DNA from: Steinernema hermaphroditum
Lineage: Eukaryota; Nematoda; Chromadorea; Rhabditida; Steinernematidae
Assembly (NCBI GenBank): GCA_030435675.1
Contig: CM059624.1
Span: 4,178,769 to 4,242,768, forward strand
Length of the DNA stretch: 64,000 nt
Reading direction: 5' to 3'
Each line of letters opens with the position of its first letter. Positions within the stretch are counted from its first letter, which is position 1. Of the stretch, positions 11,049-23,000 are shown in pieces. A program made the position numbers and the translations under genes. The notes beneath the pieces were generated by a model, which had not been told where the DNA came from, ran no database searches, and was given only the letters and a program-made list of their open reading frames with translations.

Positions 11049-11936
11049 TCACACATTCAGTTTCGTCGAACGTCCGCGACCACCGAAAGAGACGTTCAGC
11101 TTGGGGCCGCCTGCGATTCTAAACGTTCTGCGCGAAGCATCTTCCTCTTTGGATTCCAATGGGCTTCCCAACTTCTCTATGAAGCTCACCAGTTCCCCCA
11201 ATTCGAAGTCAAAGGCACCTAAAATCTTTGCCGTTTTCACAGATCCGGTCGCCCAGCGTCGCAGGAAAGGAAACAGAAGGTCCAGATCAAGTCGCGTCTT
11301 CATCGAATTTAAAACGAAACTGGAGCATTTTGGGCTTTCCATGAAACGTCGATAATAAGAGTTGAAGTCGTCGGGCCAGGAGTCGTCTTTCAAGGTGAGA
11401 CCTTCAAGGCGAGGTGACTGCATCTGCACCCGAAGAAATTCTGCACATTCGTCCCCGTAATTTTGAACGTGCATCCTCTTAAAGTTATGCGATCCGAGTA
11501 GCTTGAAGAAATCGTCGTAGAAGCTACCACAATTTGGCTTCCGGGCACCAAATGCCCAGAAGAAATCGTCAGTAGAAAGCGAAAGAAGATTGGGGAGCAC
11601 CTTGGTCAGAGCATCCTCGAAGGAGAAGTATTCGTATTTCTCCATCTGGCTGTGGATTAGATCAACTCTTGCTATCCTATCGTATTTCGATAACGCGTCG
11701 TTGAGCGAAACAGCGTAATCATCTCCATCTTCATCCTGCTCCACGTACCACAAGACGATGCCACACAGGTTCTTGTTGAAATGGGGACAAATCCTGAGCT
11801 GTAGATCGCGTCTCTGCTTCAGGTGATGAGTGGCGACATTCGCCACAGATCGCCTCAGATACTTGGCATTCACAACTTCTTGGGTGTCGAGATACCAGAG
11901 GACGCTGTCGAAGAAGCGATGAGGAAGCAAATCCAT
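11049..11936 (-). CDS. F-box-like protein of a nematode-expanded family (intact copy)
   Basis: A single 295-codon exon. The N-terminus (MDLLPHRFFDSVLWYLDTQE) has the spacing of a degenerate F-box. The body is soluble and alternates short helices and strands: a YFSFEDALTKVLPNLLSLS segment near residue 95, RVQMQSPRLEGL near residue 170, and a C-terminal SFIEKLGSP helix. Two broken relatives lie at 29222-29310 and 32560-33165, sharing FYDTVLWYL and VQMQSPRLE respectively. If it is an F-box protein it would link a substrate to an SCF ubiquitin ligase; that role is inferred from the N-terminus only. Confidence 0.65.
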   Translation of the reverse strand: MDLLPHRFFDSVLWYLDTQEVVNAKYLRRSVANVATHHLKQRRDLQLRICPHFNKNLCGIVLWYVEQDEDGDDYAVSLNDALSKYDRIARVDLIHSQMEKYEYFSFEDALTKVLPNLLSLSTDDFFWAFGARKPNCGSFYDDFFKLLGSHNFKRMHVQNYGDECAEFLRVQMQSPRLEGLTLKDDSWPDDFNSYYRRFMESPKCSSFVLNSMKTRLDLDLLFPFLRRWATGSVKTAKILGAFDFELGELVSFIEKLGSPLESKEEDASRRTFRIAGGPKLNVSFGGRGRSTKLNV

Positions 11937-12264
11937 GCCGAGCTATGGCGGAACTGTGGAGACGAGCGGCATTTATGATTTATTCTCGACGGAACGCATC
12001 GCAATTTTAGAGAAATTAAACGATGCATCACCGGAGTCTCGACTGGATTTGTCATCGCATCGCCATAGTATATCCCTGCCCCTGCAAGCGAATAATTAAG
12101 TGCGTTTGAGTGCGTGACAGTACCAGCTAGAGCAGAGTCGAGCGGACTCGCTCGCACTCGCTGAATAACCGCGTGGTATCCTTACAGTCAAAAGTCTAAT
12201 TGACACATTTATTCACAGAGGTCAGAGAATTATCGGTATACAAAACAGGACAAGGTGTAAGGCG
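11937..12264. other. Intergenic
   Basis: Nothing supported. Confidence 0.35.
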
Positions 12265-12474
12265 TCATTTAAGAGACTCGCCCAATTCTCTGATGGCTTC
12301 CCATAAACTTGCCACCTCCTGGCTTTCGCGAATCTCTTGCATGACTTGAAGCTCCATCTCCTCAATACTCTCATCGCCGTTAAACACAGTCTGACCTGCT
12401 TGCTCCTGCCCGAAGTCGTCCTCGATCACATTCAAAGTTTTCGTAGTTATACGAACACTTGAACGTGTGAACAC
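12265..12474 (-). CDS. Possible 3' exon of an unrecognised small gene
   Basis: The frame encodes an acidic helical tail (TKTLNVIEDDFGQEQ, MELQVMQEIRESQE, ending IRELGESLK). Composition and C-terminal style resemble the small paralogs near 1 kb, but I see no diagnostic motif. No convincing upstream exon was found; the upstream region belongs to a GC-rich dispersed repeat. Treat as a gene fragment. Confidence 0.3.
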   Translation of the reverse strand: MFTRSSVRITTKTLNVIEDDFGQEQAGQTVFNGDESIEEMELQVMQEIRESQEVASLWEAIRELGESLK

Positions 12475-13469
12475 TGTTGTACGCGGACTCTCGGAACACC
12501 AATGTTGTATGGGCGCCGCCGTACGAATGTGGGAAACCGGGGGAGAAACGACGAGAGGGTTGTCCGACGAGACTCCGGTGACAATTCCCGTGCGTGGGAC
12601 GCGGGGTACGACTTAGGAAAAACACTTTATAACCGTCCACAAGGGAACGATACCCGGTTAATACAACAAGAACCACCCCACTGAACCACAAGCAATAACG
12701 AAAATAGGAATGCTGCGCTGCGCGGATGGCACTCGCTCGCACGGTCGGAGTTACGGTACAGAGGCTTCGCGGTGGGAGTCCGGGGTATCTTCTCTACAAC
12801 ACTCTTCGAAAGTTATGTTACGCCCTCCCCCCTACCCCGCTAGCGCAGGAAGTTGTGGACTCCACCGACGCCGCCGCCCGGTCACCCACGAAGGCAGTCG
12901 GCGGCAGCAGAGCGCCCGTTCGGTCGGCCTCTCTCTCCATTTTCCCTCCCTCATTGATCTCATGACTGTTTAATCATGTTGAGATATGGAAAAAAAGGAT
13001 CATGAGAAGGTACGGGACACCTTAAAACACGCAAAGAGCGGCTCAAAACAATTCATACCACGACTAATCCATTGTGTGTCCGAAACAGTCGCTGGCGTGG
13101 TATAAGCTGTCTGTGGCATAAGCTGCCATCAACCCTGCAGATGCCCTTGTTTGGGTGAACTTGGAGCTGATTTTTTGGAGCGTGAAACTTAGCGCGCACT
13201 ATTCGCAATATAAATCTAGCATAATAACCAAAAGTGGGAGGTAGAAGCGAGCATTGTTTTCATTCTTGCACTCGGCCTAGCGCGAGGTGTAGTTCTCTTG
13301 CGCGCTCTAAAAAATGCGCTTTAAATTCACTCAATCATGCATTTATGGCTAGTATAACTTGGTGTGCTTTCTCATCTTTCAACGCATACAACAACGTTTA
13401 CTAACAATACGTATTATCATTGTTAGATACAAAATAGTTGTCGTTTTATAATTAGTTTCCAATCACCCT
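12475..13469. repeat. GC-rich dispersed repeat plus intergenic DNA
   Basis: The segment around 12890-12960 (GCAGTCGGCGG, GCGCCCGTTCGGTCGGC) matches 60030-60085 imperfectly, so a repeat family copy is present. The remainder to 13469 is intergenic with no supported gene. Confidence 0.4.
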
Positions 13470-14585
13470 TTAATACTTCGACAGGGACGTGAGTACGGTG
13501 GAACTTCGACTGTTGAGGCTAGGCACTTGAGGGCGCGGCTTCCGTCCAAAGATCACATCTCGAATTTCTTTGTTGAACACGACCACTAGTAGTCTGAAAT
13601 TTGTTGTTGAGAAACATCCCGCTGACACACATACCCATCCAAAACAGGAACCATCACCCAGATCAGTGTGGTCGTTCCGAAGAGGTACCAGCTGTTTCCA
13701 GGATAGAGGTTGGAGAGGAAGAAGAAGGAAACCAAAGTGCTCATGAGGAGGAAACTTTGAGCGCATGCCTAACACACAAAGTAGCATTGGTGCAGAGGTA
13801 CGGTACCTGAAAGAAAAAGCGAATCTCTCGACGACTACTGCTCTGTTCTCCGTCGAAACTGTTCAGTTTCTCTTTGAGCTTTATGAGTCGAAAGCAGGTG
13901 ATCATGTTGAGAATGCCGAGGAAGGAGACTACCGTAACCGTGAAGTGATTTGTTATTTCGCCGCATACGCCTTCTCCGTAGGCGTACGTGAAGCTCACCG
14001 GGTCGAATGTCATGGCGCATGATGCTAAAATAGCCGAAAGTAACCCGCTTTTTGGTGGTATCTTACGAAAGAAGTACGGTAGGACCTGAACACCGGCGAT
14101 CGTCCAGATTATAGTAACACACATATTCGTCGCTTTAGGTTTGCCGAACAGTTGGCTGTATCTCAACGGGAAGTTGATTACGGTAGCCCGGTTAATGGCC
14201 AGGAAGAGATGGTTGAAGATCGATGCCACCCAGAAAAAGATGACGTACTGACCTGAGCGAAGACCGATGTAGGTCTGATGCCACGAAGGGTGCCTAAGGT
14301 TAGGATGATTCAACAAGATCGAGTTTTTTTCTCACTCACACAACGGTTACTCCTGCGGTTAAAACAATAAATGTGGAGCACATGCCGATGTTGGCGACGA
14401 TCTGAGAGAAGCAGAGCGTTCCAAAAGCGTAGCCAAAGACAGTCGTTCGGCGAAGGGCCGCTCCAACCACCGTATTGAGTATAACTCCCAGGAGACCGAC
14501 CTAAAACTTGCTTTATATAGATGGATCGTGAGAAGAAGCTCACCGCAATGGTGACATTGGATGTGTTGTATGAGTTGAACTGCAT
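13470..14585 (-). CDS. Srx-like serpentine chemoreceptor (7TM GPCR)
   Basis: Exons 14585-14544, 14500-14342, 14274-13807, 13768-13635 and 13593-13470 sum to 927 bases, 308 codons plus stop. The N-terminus is short and glycosylatable (NTSNVT), followed by TM1 (VGLLGVILNTVVGAAL). The Srx hallmark INRATVINFPLRY follows TM3, then FTYAYGEGVCGEI, RREIRFFFQACAQS, a hydrophobic TM7 and a basic tail. Organisation matches the receptor at 8628-9775, including the GATGG donor context of the last intron. The third exon begins after a phase-0 intron whose donor could be GTGTGAG or GTGAGTG; the first keeps frame. A TTATCAG acceptor precedes the ATG. Confidence 0.88.
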
Positions 14586-15420
14586 CCCGCCGGGATCCTC
14601 CCCTGATAAGCAGGAAGAGATTGGTGCAGCAAATATCACGGCCGATGAGCTCGAAAACCGAGGGAAACGCGCAAATACGGAATGTACCCAACAGAATGTT
14701 TGTCATAAGTTTTTGTGGTACGATGTCGAAAAAACATGTCAAAGTAGATCATGTCTCTCGTGTTGAGGGTGAGGGATGTTTTGGTTAAAAAAAAGATCTC
14801 TTTCTCCATATGAGCTGGCATTTATCGCTCTATGGATGGCGCTCACCTTCATCCCGTTTGGCTTTTCAATACAGCTTCAATGATCTTGAAAAGAACAAAA
14901 TTTTTGAAATCAAATCATCAATATTTTGTTTTTTCTTCAATGCGATTGAAGTAGTTAGTACTAAGTCTTGATACGATGATTCTCGCCTTTGCAAAGGGTG
15001 AAATGTCCCGAGTTTATACTCGTGGGTCAGTGACTGGCACCCTATGAAAGGCATGTATCACACTGTAGTCTTCTCATTACTTCTCATCTGGCTTTAGTGG
15101 CAGAGGCGACATCACAGTATTCGAAGTCAGCAATTTCATTTGCTTGTATAAGCATCAAATCAGCTAAATTTAGATAGGATCGCAGACGCTTGAGTACAGA
15201 GAACGAGCTGGGATCACAAATATCACCTCTAATTCCAATTCCACATTACTTTTAATCCATTAAGAGTTCAAATGCAGAACAAATGAAAAGCCTATCGTGG
15301 TGATGTGTTTTGTTCTTGACTTCGTTGATGTTTCTTCATGATCCATACGTATCGTCTGACTAATGTCAGAAGCATTCACCCAAAAGGTCTCCCTAAATTC
15401 ACCGATCGGTCTCATTCGTC
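14586..15420. other. Intergenic
   Basis: No supported gene between the receptor and the oxidase, which diverge from here. Confidence 0.4.
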
Positions 15421-18400
15421 ATGTCTCCTTCGCTGACACGCGTGCTATTATTAAATGTGTTCTGTGTTATAAGCGTCTATTCCTGGGAGAAGTATGCTAA
15501 ACCTCTTAGAGCTGCATGGCCTAATGAGGTGACTATGGTTTTAAATGAGCAATAGTTAACCGCTTTCTAGAAAGGTGTATATGAGTTCAACTTGGAGTTA
15601 AAATCTGAGATGACGATGACCCGAAATGATAGTCGAAAACGCCAAATTGTCGAATATGATCCAAATACGGTAGCGGCTTACATAATGCGTGAATTCTGTA
15701 CCTCCGGTTTAGAAGCTGTGGCTTCATCGCGCCAAGGAATCGCCTCCTTCAAGAAGGCTTTTGAACGAGTCGCAACTGTCTTCCGTTGTCGTCGGTGATG
15801 GACTCCATAAGTTCAAGATCTTTATTAATGGAGAGAGGTGTGTGATCCGGCGATCATTGTCCCGAGATACCTAGAGTATGCTCCTTACAGCCCTGGCCCG
15901 AATATAGTCGTCCCTTTCGGCGCCAAAGTGCTACTTCGCGTGAAGAACTGGCTGCACGAAGAGGTCACACTCCACATCCACGGCATGAGAAAAGTGAACA
16001 AGTGGTACACCGATGGAGTTCCCTATATCCAGCAATGTCCAATTGCTCCATCCACTTCCTACACATACAGTTTTATAGCGGACACGCTTGGAACCCACTG
16101 GTATCATGGTCACAGCAATTTGGATCGTGTAAAGGGCCTCCTTGGTGGATTTGTCGTTGTGAAGCCTAATAGCAGGGCTGCCCTCAGGGAGTACATGGTT
16201 CTAGTCCAGGTTGGATAGACGTGGAGTCTCAAAGAATCATCTGCTCTCTAGGATGAACCTGTGTTGTCAATTGACGAACATTTCTACATGGCAAAACACG
16301 GTCTACAAGGAATCTACAAATGTGGCCGAACATATGACAATTCCCACACTGGAAGCTGCTACCCCATACAATCGATTACGGTAAACGGGAAAGGCTGGTA
16401 TGATCAGAAGGAGCTGAAAAAGCGACCGGAATTGCTACCCCTTGAAACATTCCAAATCAAACGAGGAGAGAAGATAAGATTGCGACTGGTAAATGGAGGT
16501 GCCTTCCATGGACTGATGGTTACGGTAGAAGACCACAGAATGACGGTGGTGGCCACCGATGGAAGCAATATCAAACCCATCATGGCAAGACCGTGTGAAG
16601 ACGACCAGATCTGAATTGATATTTAGGTAGACAAGCTAATATTTTACCCTGGAGAGAGATACAACGTGATCCTGAAGGGTATGATGAGGCCTGTGAAGAA
16701 GAACTATAGGATTGTCATCGAGACGTTGGATCATCACAATGAAGAGATGGTGAACATTGACCCTACTTATGGACTGGCCATTCTGGAATACCAAGATGTG
16801 ACTACAAACACAAAACTAGGTTTGTTAGGGCACATTCCGCTCGAACCGGAAGTCGTATTTCTAGGTCACTATCCCGGGTGTTTATCCGAAAGCAACTGCA
16901 TCGTCCTCAACTGCCCGTTTGCTCAATTCCCCCAAGACTACCCGTACAGATGCATCTCAGCCGATCAACTCGAGAGTGCTGAAATCAGCGAAGATTCTGA
17001 AATTTTAAATACAAAAGAATTTACAAACAACTTCGAGGTACCTCTGCATCGTGGGTGGCTCTCATAGGAATGCATTACTTTCAGGAATACTTCTATAATA
17101 CAGCCTCAAGAAATGGATTCACCTTCAAATTACCAACATCGATCCCTTACCATAATCAGCATAGGATGGGTGAGGTGGCCACTGCTTGTGATTCCACGTG
17201 CCCCTTAAAGGACCGAAAGGACATCAAAGGGTTTAACTGCGCCTGCTTCTTCACGTATAACTTCACACTTAACAACATCATCCAAGTAAGTGGGTGAGTG
17301 TCGCCTAAAATGTGATAAGTCCTCTAGCAACAGGTTTTAATTAGGATTATGTAATTTTCCTTTTCCTGATTTTTATCCGATTTTTCGCTATATTAGTCAT
17401 CAATCGACCACACGTCATCAATCAATCGATAACTTTTGAGAGCGCCAACTGACCGATCTCCACTGATACAAACGAAAAACCGGCCAAAAATTCCCTGGTG
17501 ATAGTGTGATTTCTGTAGATATTCTGTAGTCCGACCTTGTTTTCAAAAATGTTTTTCTCGCATTGACTATCGCCAAATGTGCATACATACCGTATCTGTG
17601 ATCACCTAATGACCTCAGATGACCTTCTACAACATGGACGGGAGAGGTGACTACACGGCCGAATCTGCTCATCCCATCCATCTTCATGGACACCAGTTTT
17701 ACGTCATGAAAATTGGGCACCCATACTACAACGCGGAAGGTCACATCATTCACCATAATATGGACATACCCTGTACCTTTGATACGGTAGGATGTGTGCC
17801 CTCGAGGCTGTAACCCCTTCTTAGGCACCATGTTCGAATCTCTCGTTCTCCAACCCTCACTGGATGAGCGGTAATGTTGATGGCATACAGAAGTACCCGT
17901 CACTCAGAGATACGGTAGTGGTGCCGGCAGGTGGATACGTCGTCATAAGGTGCGTTTAAAGGCTGGGCCATACTTCTGAGACACAGGCTGTGTCTCAAAT
18001 TTTTGTTTGCGGTTTTTAAGTTTAATCTTATCTGGCTTGCTGGAATGTGAGCTACGCGCATGAGTAGCGCATCACTCAGGAACAGTTCACTATAAATATC
18101 ACTCGAACAGGAACGGTAACTCGTGAGCTGTGTTCAATTCTTTCTGTGTCTCACGGTCTTGAGACATGAGTCATGACTCACATGGTGAGATACAGAAAGA
18201 ATCGCCCACAAGTCAGCAGCCTTGAATCTCATTCCAATTTTTTGCCTGTACACGGTGATGCGCGACTCTTGCGCGTGGCTCATATATCAGCAAACCACAT
18301 AAAAAGAAACCTAAAAATCGCAAACAAAAATTTGAGACACAGCCTGCGTCTCAGAAGTATGGCCCAGCCTTAAGTAAAAGAAGCGCAGAGGAACTGTGGA

Positions 18401-18571
18401 TTTAGATTCCGAGCGAACAATCCCGGCTGGTGGCTGGCCCACTGTCACATGATTTTCCACGCAAAGAGTGGATTAGGATTTGCCTTTAAAGTTGGAGAAA
18501 ACAGCGAAATCCCTTCCCCGCCTGAAGGCTTCCCCCAAGGCTGTGGAAACTATGCATATAAAGAGTTTTAA
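15421..18571 (+). CDS. Secreted multicopper oxidase (laccase/ferroxidase-like)
   Basis: Ten exons: 15421-15528, 15571-15669, 15713-15837, 15891-16209, 16252-16584, 16627-17037, 17085-17285, 17619-17786, 17825-17949 and 18406-18571; 2055 bases, 684 residues. A hydrophobic N-terminus (LLLNVFCVISVYS) predicts secretion. The three cupredoxin domains are marked by FINGESPGP, the copper motifs HIHG and HWYHGHS in domain 1, and HPIHLHGH and HCHMIFH in domain 3, the latter followed by a leucine at the type-1 axial position. All trinuclear-centre histidines are present. The intron at 16585 starts GC (GCAAGA) rather than GT; only that choice keeps the frame (PIM-VDKLIFYPGERYN). The last intron contains a hairpin transposon. 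Substrate (iron, phenolics or cuticle catechols) cannot be told from sequence. Confidence 0.9.
17960..18369. mobile_element. TTAA-flanked hairpin MITE inside the oxidase's last intron
   Basis: The ends GGCTGGGCCATACTTCTGAG (from 17961) and its reverse complement (to 18369) are followed inward by near-perfect inverted repeats of about 60 bases, and weaker palindromy continues to the centre. TTAA occurs directly outside both ends (17956-17959 and 18370-18373), the target duplication expected of piggyBac-like elements. There is no coding capacity. It lies wholly within intron 9 and leaves both splice sites intact. Confidence 0.75.
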
Positions 18572-20002
18572 TGACAAATATAGGTAGTTGTATTACAAAT
18601 AAGTATCTTCATGCGTCGATTAAATCCGGTCTTTCAAGGAGCTTTCCCTCGACAGCGACGTTTTCGTACTCGACTTTGACGAACTCGATAAAGATCCTGA
18701 ATCTTGCTTATCCTTTCCCTACAGTTTGGCCAAACGAACCTTGTCCGATGGACAGCCAAACCTTCCGCGATCATCTCGTTCAGCAACTCGGCGGTTTTCG
18801 CATTCTCGCTTTTAGAAACGTTTTCGATCGATCGACACTGGACGAAGGCACATGGGGCTCCACCTCTGTGGAAGAACGTCTTTTTGGTGTTAATTTCGAT
18901 CATTACGGTCTGAAAGATTACATTCAAGCGGTACAGAAACACAAACATCTTACCCTCTCAGGCTTGTTAAATCGCTCCGCTAAGAAGACAACCAGCCTGG
19001 CAGGCAACTCAGGCGAGAACTTCACAACATTTGTATCAATGATACAGAGAGGCATTCCGCTCAACTACCGGATTTGAATGGAACCGGGGGCATGTGCATA
19101 TTTAAAGCCTCATGGTGGAAGGTGTGGCCTTGCAAAAAGCATGGACTCATTCCTGTTTCCGCTCCATAAACGTGCATTGCGGAAGTCGCATATGACTGAT
19201 TTGCATGATGTTCAGTCGCTAGCGGACCATATGATGTTGATGTGAAAGATTGCATGATTTAGTCAATGTTCGAAATGAAATAACGAATATACTCGCAGAT
19301 AACTGCACTAAAGGCGTAAAAAACGGGGGCGTTTTCTGGACTGATCATATTGGGTTGATGCATAATAAATGAGCTTTTTTGAAAGTAGATATTTATTACC
19401 AAAAAGGCACACAATCTAATCAAGGTATTCGCCGTTAGCATCAACAACTTCGGCCCACTTCTGTGCGTTTGCTCATCGTTTTCAATGCTGGTCAGATCAC
19501 TTGCATAACACGCTCTTTTTTCACCGAAGCAACACCTCTATGATGGTAAAGTACACTGTGATACGAAAGTGACTCATTCATAAGCGATCGGATTGTGTGA
19601 AACGTTTCGCGGTGTATCATTCAAAGCTTTATGATAGGAACGAGCATCGTCTCTTTATTAAGCAAATAAGCACGTCATTGGATAGAATTTAGTGTCCACA
19701 CCGCTGGCAACGCAATAAAAGCGATCACAGGCTCTTCGAAGGGTTCTACGTTACTCAAAACGCTTGCGTGCATTTACCTGTTGTTTCCAAGATTCAGGAT
19801 TCAAGGATCACGCTCGAAGGGAGAGTTACAGTCCAATGCAGAAAACACAATTCACTCTCCTTATCATCGAAGCCCCTCGTCATCGACCACCGCCGCAGAG
19901 AGCATCTTCGCTCTCACATTCTTTGTTTGCTCATGACACTATCACCGATTTCTTTTCATCGCCTCGCTCCAAACGGTCCGATTCACTCAATGCCGTCGCC
20001 AG
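18572..20002. other. Intergenic; opposing ORFs not resolved
   Basis: Open frames exist on both strands at 18600-19076. Neither shows a recognisable motif or clear splicing, so no gene is called. The remainder to 20002 is the upstream region of the ABC transporter. Confidence 0.35.
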
Positions 20003-23000
20003 ATGGTCGTCTTGGCTCAGCTCAGACTTCTCCTCTGGAAGAACCTCCTCACCCAACTCCGCTCGCCATGGTTTACCGCCCTCGAGTTCCTCCTCCCCTT
20101 GATCCTCATCGGCATCTCTTTCGGCCTCATGATAGGATATCGTGACAAGTTCGAAGTGAAGATCTCCGGGGAGGACTTTCTTCCCTGGTACATCTCTGGG
20201 AGCGCCTACGATCTCGTCATCCCCATAGGCGACTTCGACGTCGGATACGATATTGGGGTATGTCAAAGTGCTTCTGACCTTCAACCGTATGAAGCCCTCT
20301 TTTGTCTGATTAACACTGAAGTAGTCTCTTACTCTAGTCCAACTAAAACACAAACAAACATTCTGTTTTTCTACGAGCTATTGCCATTTCTGATATTGCA
20401 ATTTGCCTACAGTACACCATTCTGCCCCTTGACAACTTCATCGGAATATCGGATGACGACTGCGGTTTCCTAAAAGTAGAAAAGAAGGACAGAGAATCTT
20501 ATACCATATACACGGAAATCGCCTATGCGCCGTCTAACGATCACATCGACGGAGTCATGAAGCTCATGGAGGTAATATTCCCTACTCATTCGAAAGCCTT
20601 TTCCGTTTAGGACCGCTACAACAATGAGGACGTCTTCGCAATCATCAAATCATTCGTCGAAGGCGAAAAGGCGAAAGTGCAAACAAAGGTCAGAGGCTTC
20701 AAGACGGAGGGCGAAATGGTGAAGTACATGATGGACAGCTTCCAGGACGAGTGCAACAATCCTCTCTGGGGTAGGAGTGCCCGACACTGCTCATTGTCGC
20801 GAACGTTTCAGCCGGGATCGTCTTCGAAGACGAGTTCGCGTCCGATCCACAGTCTACGTCGATTCGCTACAAGATCCGACTCTCGAACACGAAACGACGC
20901 TTCAAAGCCGCCTTCTCCAGCAAGGGCTTCTCGCCATGGGACACGAAGACCCTCTTCTCCCGGCAGCAGTGGTTCGGCCTGTCCGACGACGATGCCGACG
21001 GAGGAAAGCCCGGCTACTGGAGGGAGGGCTTCCTTTCCCTCCAGAGAGGAGTCGACATGTCCATCAGCTCCTTCCTCGGGGGAGAGTTCACGGGCCTCGT
21101 CAGCGATGACATGTTGAGTCTCCAGCGCTTCTCCCTGCCCCCCTACACGCTGCAGGTCATCCAAGTCGGCGCCCTCTTTCTGCCGGTCATTATCGTCTTC
21201 TCCTTCATGACCAGCATCATCTACATAGTGAAGAACGTCGTCATGGAGAAGGAAGACCGACTGAAGGTGGGATCCGTGGGAGGCGACGAGCTATGTCGAG
21301 GTCGTTTCAGGAGTACATGCGAGTGATGGGTCTCTCGCAGTGGATCCACTGGGTCGCCTACTTCGTTGTCAGCTACATCAAACTGCTCTTCGCGGTGGTC
21401 GTCCTCAGCGTCCTCCTCAAGATCGTGATGTCCAAATCGGACCCGTCGGTGCATTTCGTCTTCTTCGCTCTCTACGCCTTCAACGCCGTCTACTTCGCTT
21501 TCGCCGTCTCCACGTTCCTCCAGTCCGGCACCGCCGGCACCATGGTGGCCGTGATGGGCTGGATGATCTTGTGGTTCTGGATGATGATCTTCAACGCCAT
21601 GGACACCTTCCAGCCCTTTTCCTTTGGCGCCAGAATGGCTAACTGCCTCAACCCCAACATCGGAATGTTCTTCGCGCTCAACAAGATGTCCGAATTGGAA
21701 ATCAGATGTAGGAGGAAGACTCCCGGTCTACGAGCATAGCTTCGTTTTCAGCTGACGGGGTGTCCTGGAACAAAGTATGGAAGCCTCTTTCCATCGACGA
21801 TCCCCTAACACTTGGCCACTTGTTCATCATGCAGATGGTGAATGGAGTCATCTTCGTTCTGGTCACGTGGTACGTGGAGGCGGTGAATCCCGGAGGCGAG
21901 GGAGTGCCACAGAAGCCGTGGTTCTTCGTTTTGGTAAGAGACTTGTGCCTCATCGACAAAGGAAGCACTCTTTAGCCCTCCTACTGGTTCCCGAACATGA
22001 TCCAACCGGAACCGAACGGCGTTAAGGAGTCCAGCAGCATCGATTCCTCGGCACACATCGAGGCGGAACCCACGAATCTAGAAGCCTCCATCAGGATCGT
22101 CGACCTTTCCAAAATCTACGGAACAAGTGTTTTCAAGAAGCTATTTGACTGCAAATTCGTAAGCGGTCTGCTCTGTCGCCCCGTTCTAAGCCAACCACCT
22201 TCAGGACAGCACGGGAGAGAAGAAGGCCGTCGACCGTCTCAGCCTCAACATCTTCAGAAGCCAGATCACGGCGCTTCTCGGCCACAACGGCGCCGGCAAG
22301 AGCACGACCTTCTCGATGCTCACCGGAGTGACGGCACCCTCCGCAGGAACGGCCTTCATCAACAACTTCGACATTCGAAACTCCCTTCCCCAGATCCGCA
22401 AGAGTCTCGGCCTCTGTCCCCAGTACAACATCCTCTTCAACTCGCTCACCGTCATGGAGCATCTCGAGTTCTTCTGCAAACTCAAGGGGCGACGTTTCTG
22501 CAAAGAAGAGGCCACCGAGATGCTGGCGAAGTTGAAGCTCGATTTCAAAGAACACGCCTTCGCGGGGAGTCTCTCCGGCGGCCAGAAGAGGAAGCTCTCC
22601 TTGGCCATAGCTCTGATCGGGGGCTCGGAAGTGGTAATGTTGGACGAGCCCACGTCCGGAATGGATCCGGGGGCGCGCCACGACACGTGGACCCTCTTAC
22701 AGGAGGAGAAGAAGAATCGCTCGATCCTCCTCTCGACGCACTTCATGGAAGAAGCCGACATTCTCGGCGACAGAATCGCCATCTTGGCTAATGGTCAGCT
22801 GCAGTGCTGCGGTTCAGGAATGTTTCTGAAGAAGGGCTACGGTGATGGATACCATCTGACGGCGGTCTACGAGAGGGCCGAAGAGGACCTCGTCCTGGAC
22901 ACTCTGCAGCTGCTGAAGGAATGTTCCCCGGGCGCCGAAGTGGGGTCCGTCGACGGATGCGAAGCGAAGTTCCTTCTTCCCTCCGAGGACAGAAACACAT

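Noticed and set aside
18571..19077. 168-codon plus-strand frame and an opposing minus-strand frame
   Set aside because: No motif, no splice-supported exon and competing frames on both strands; left unannotated.
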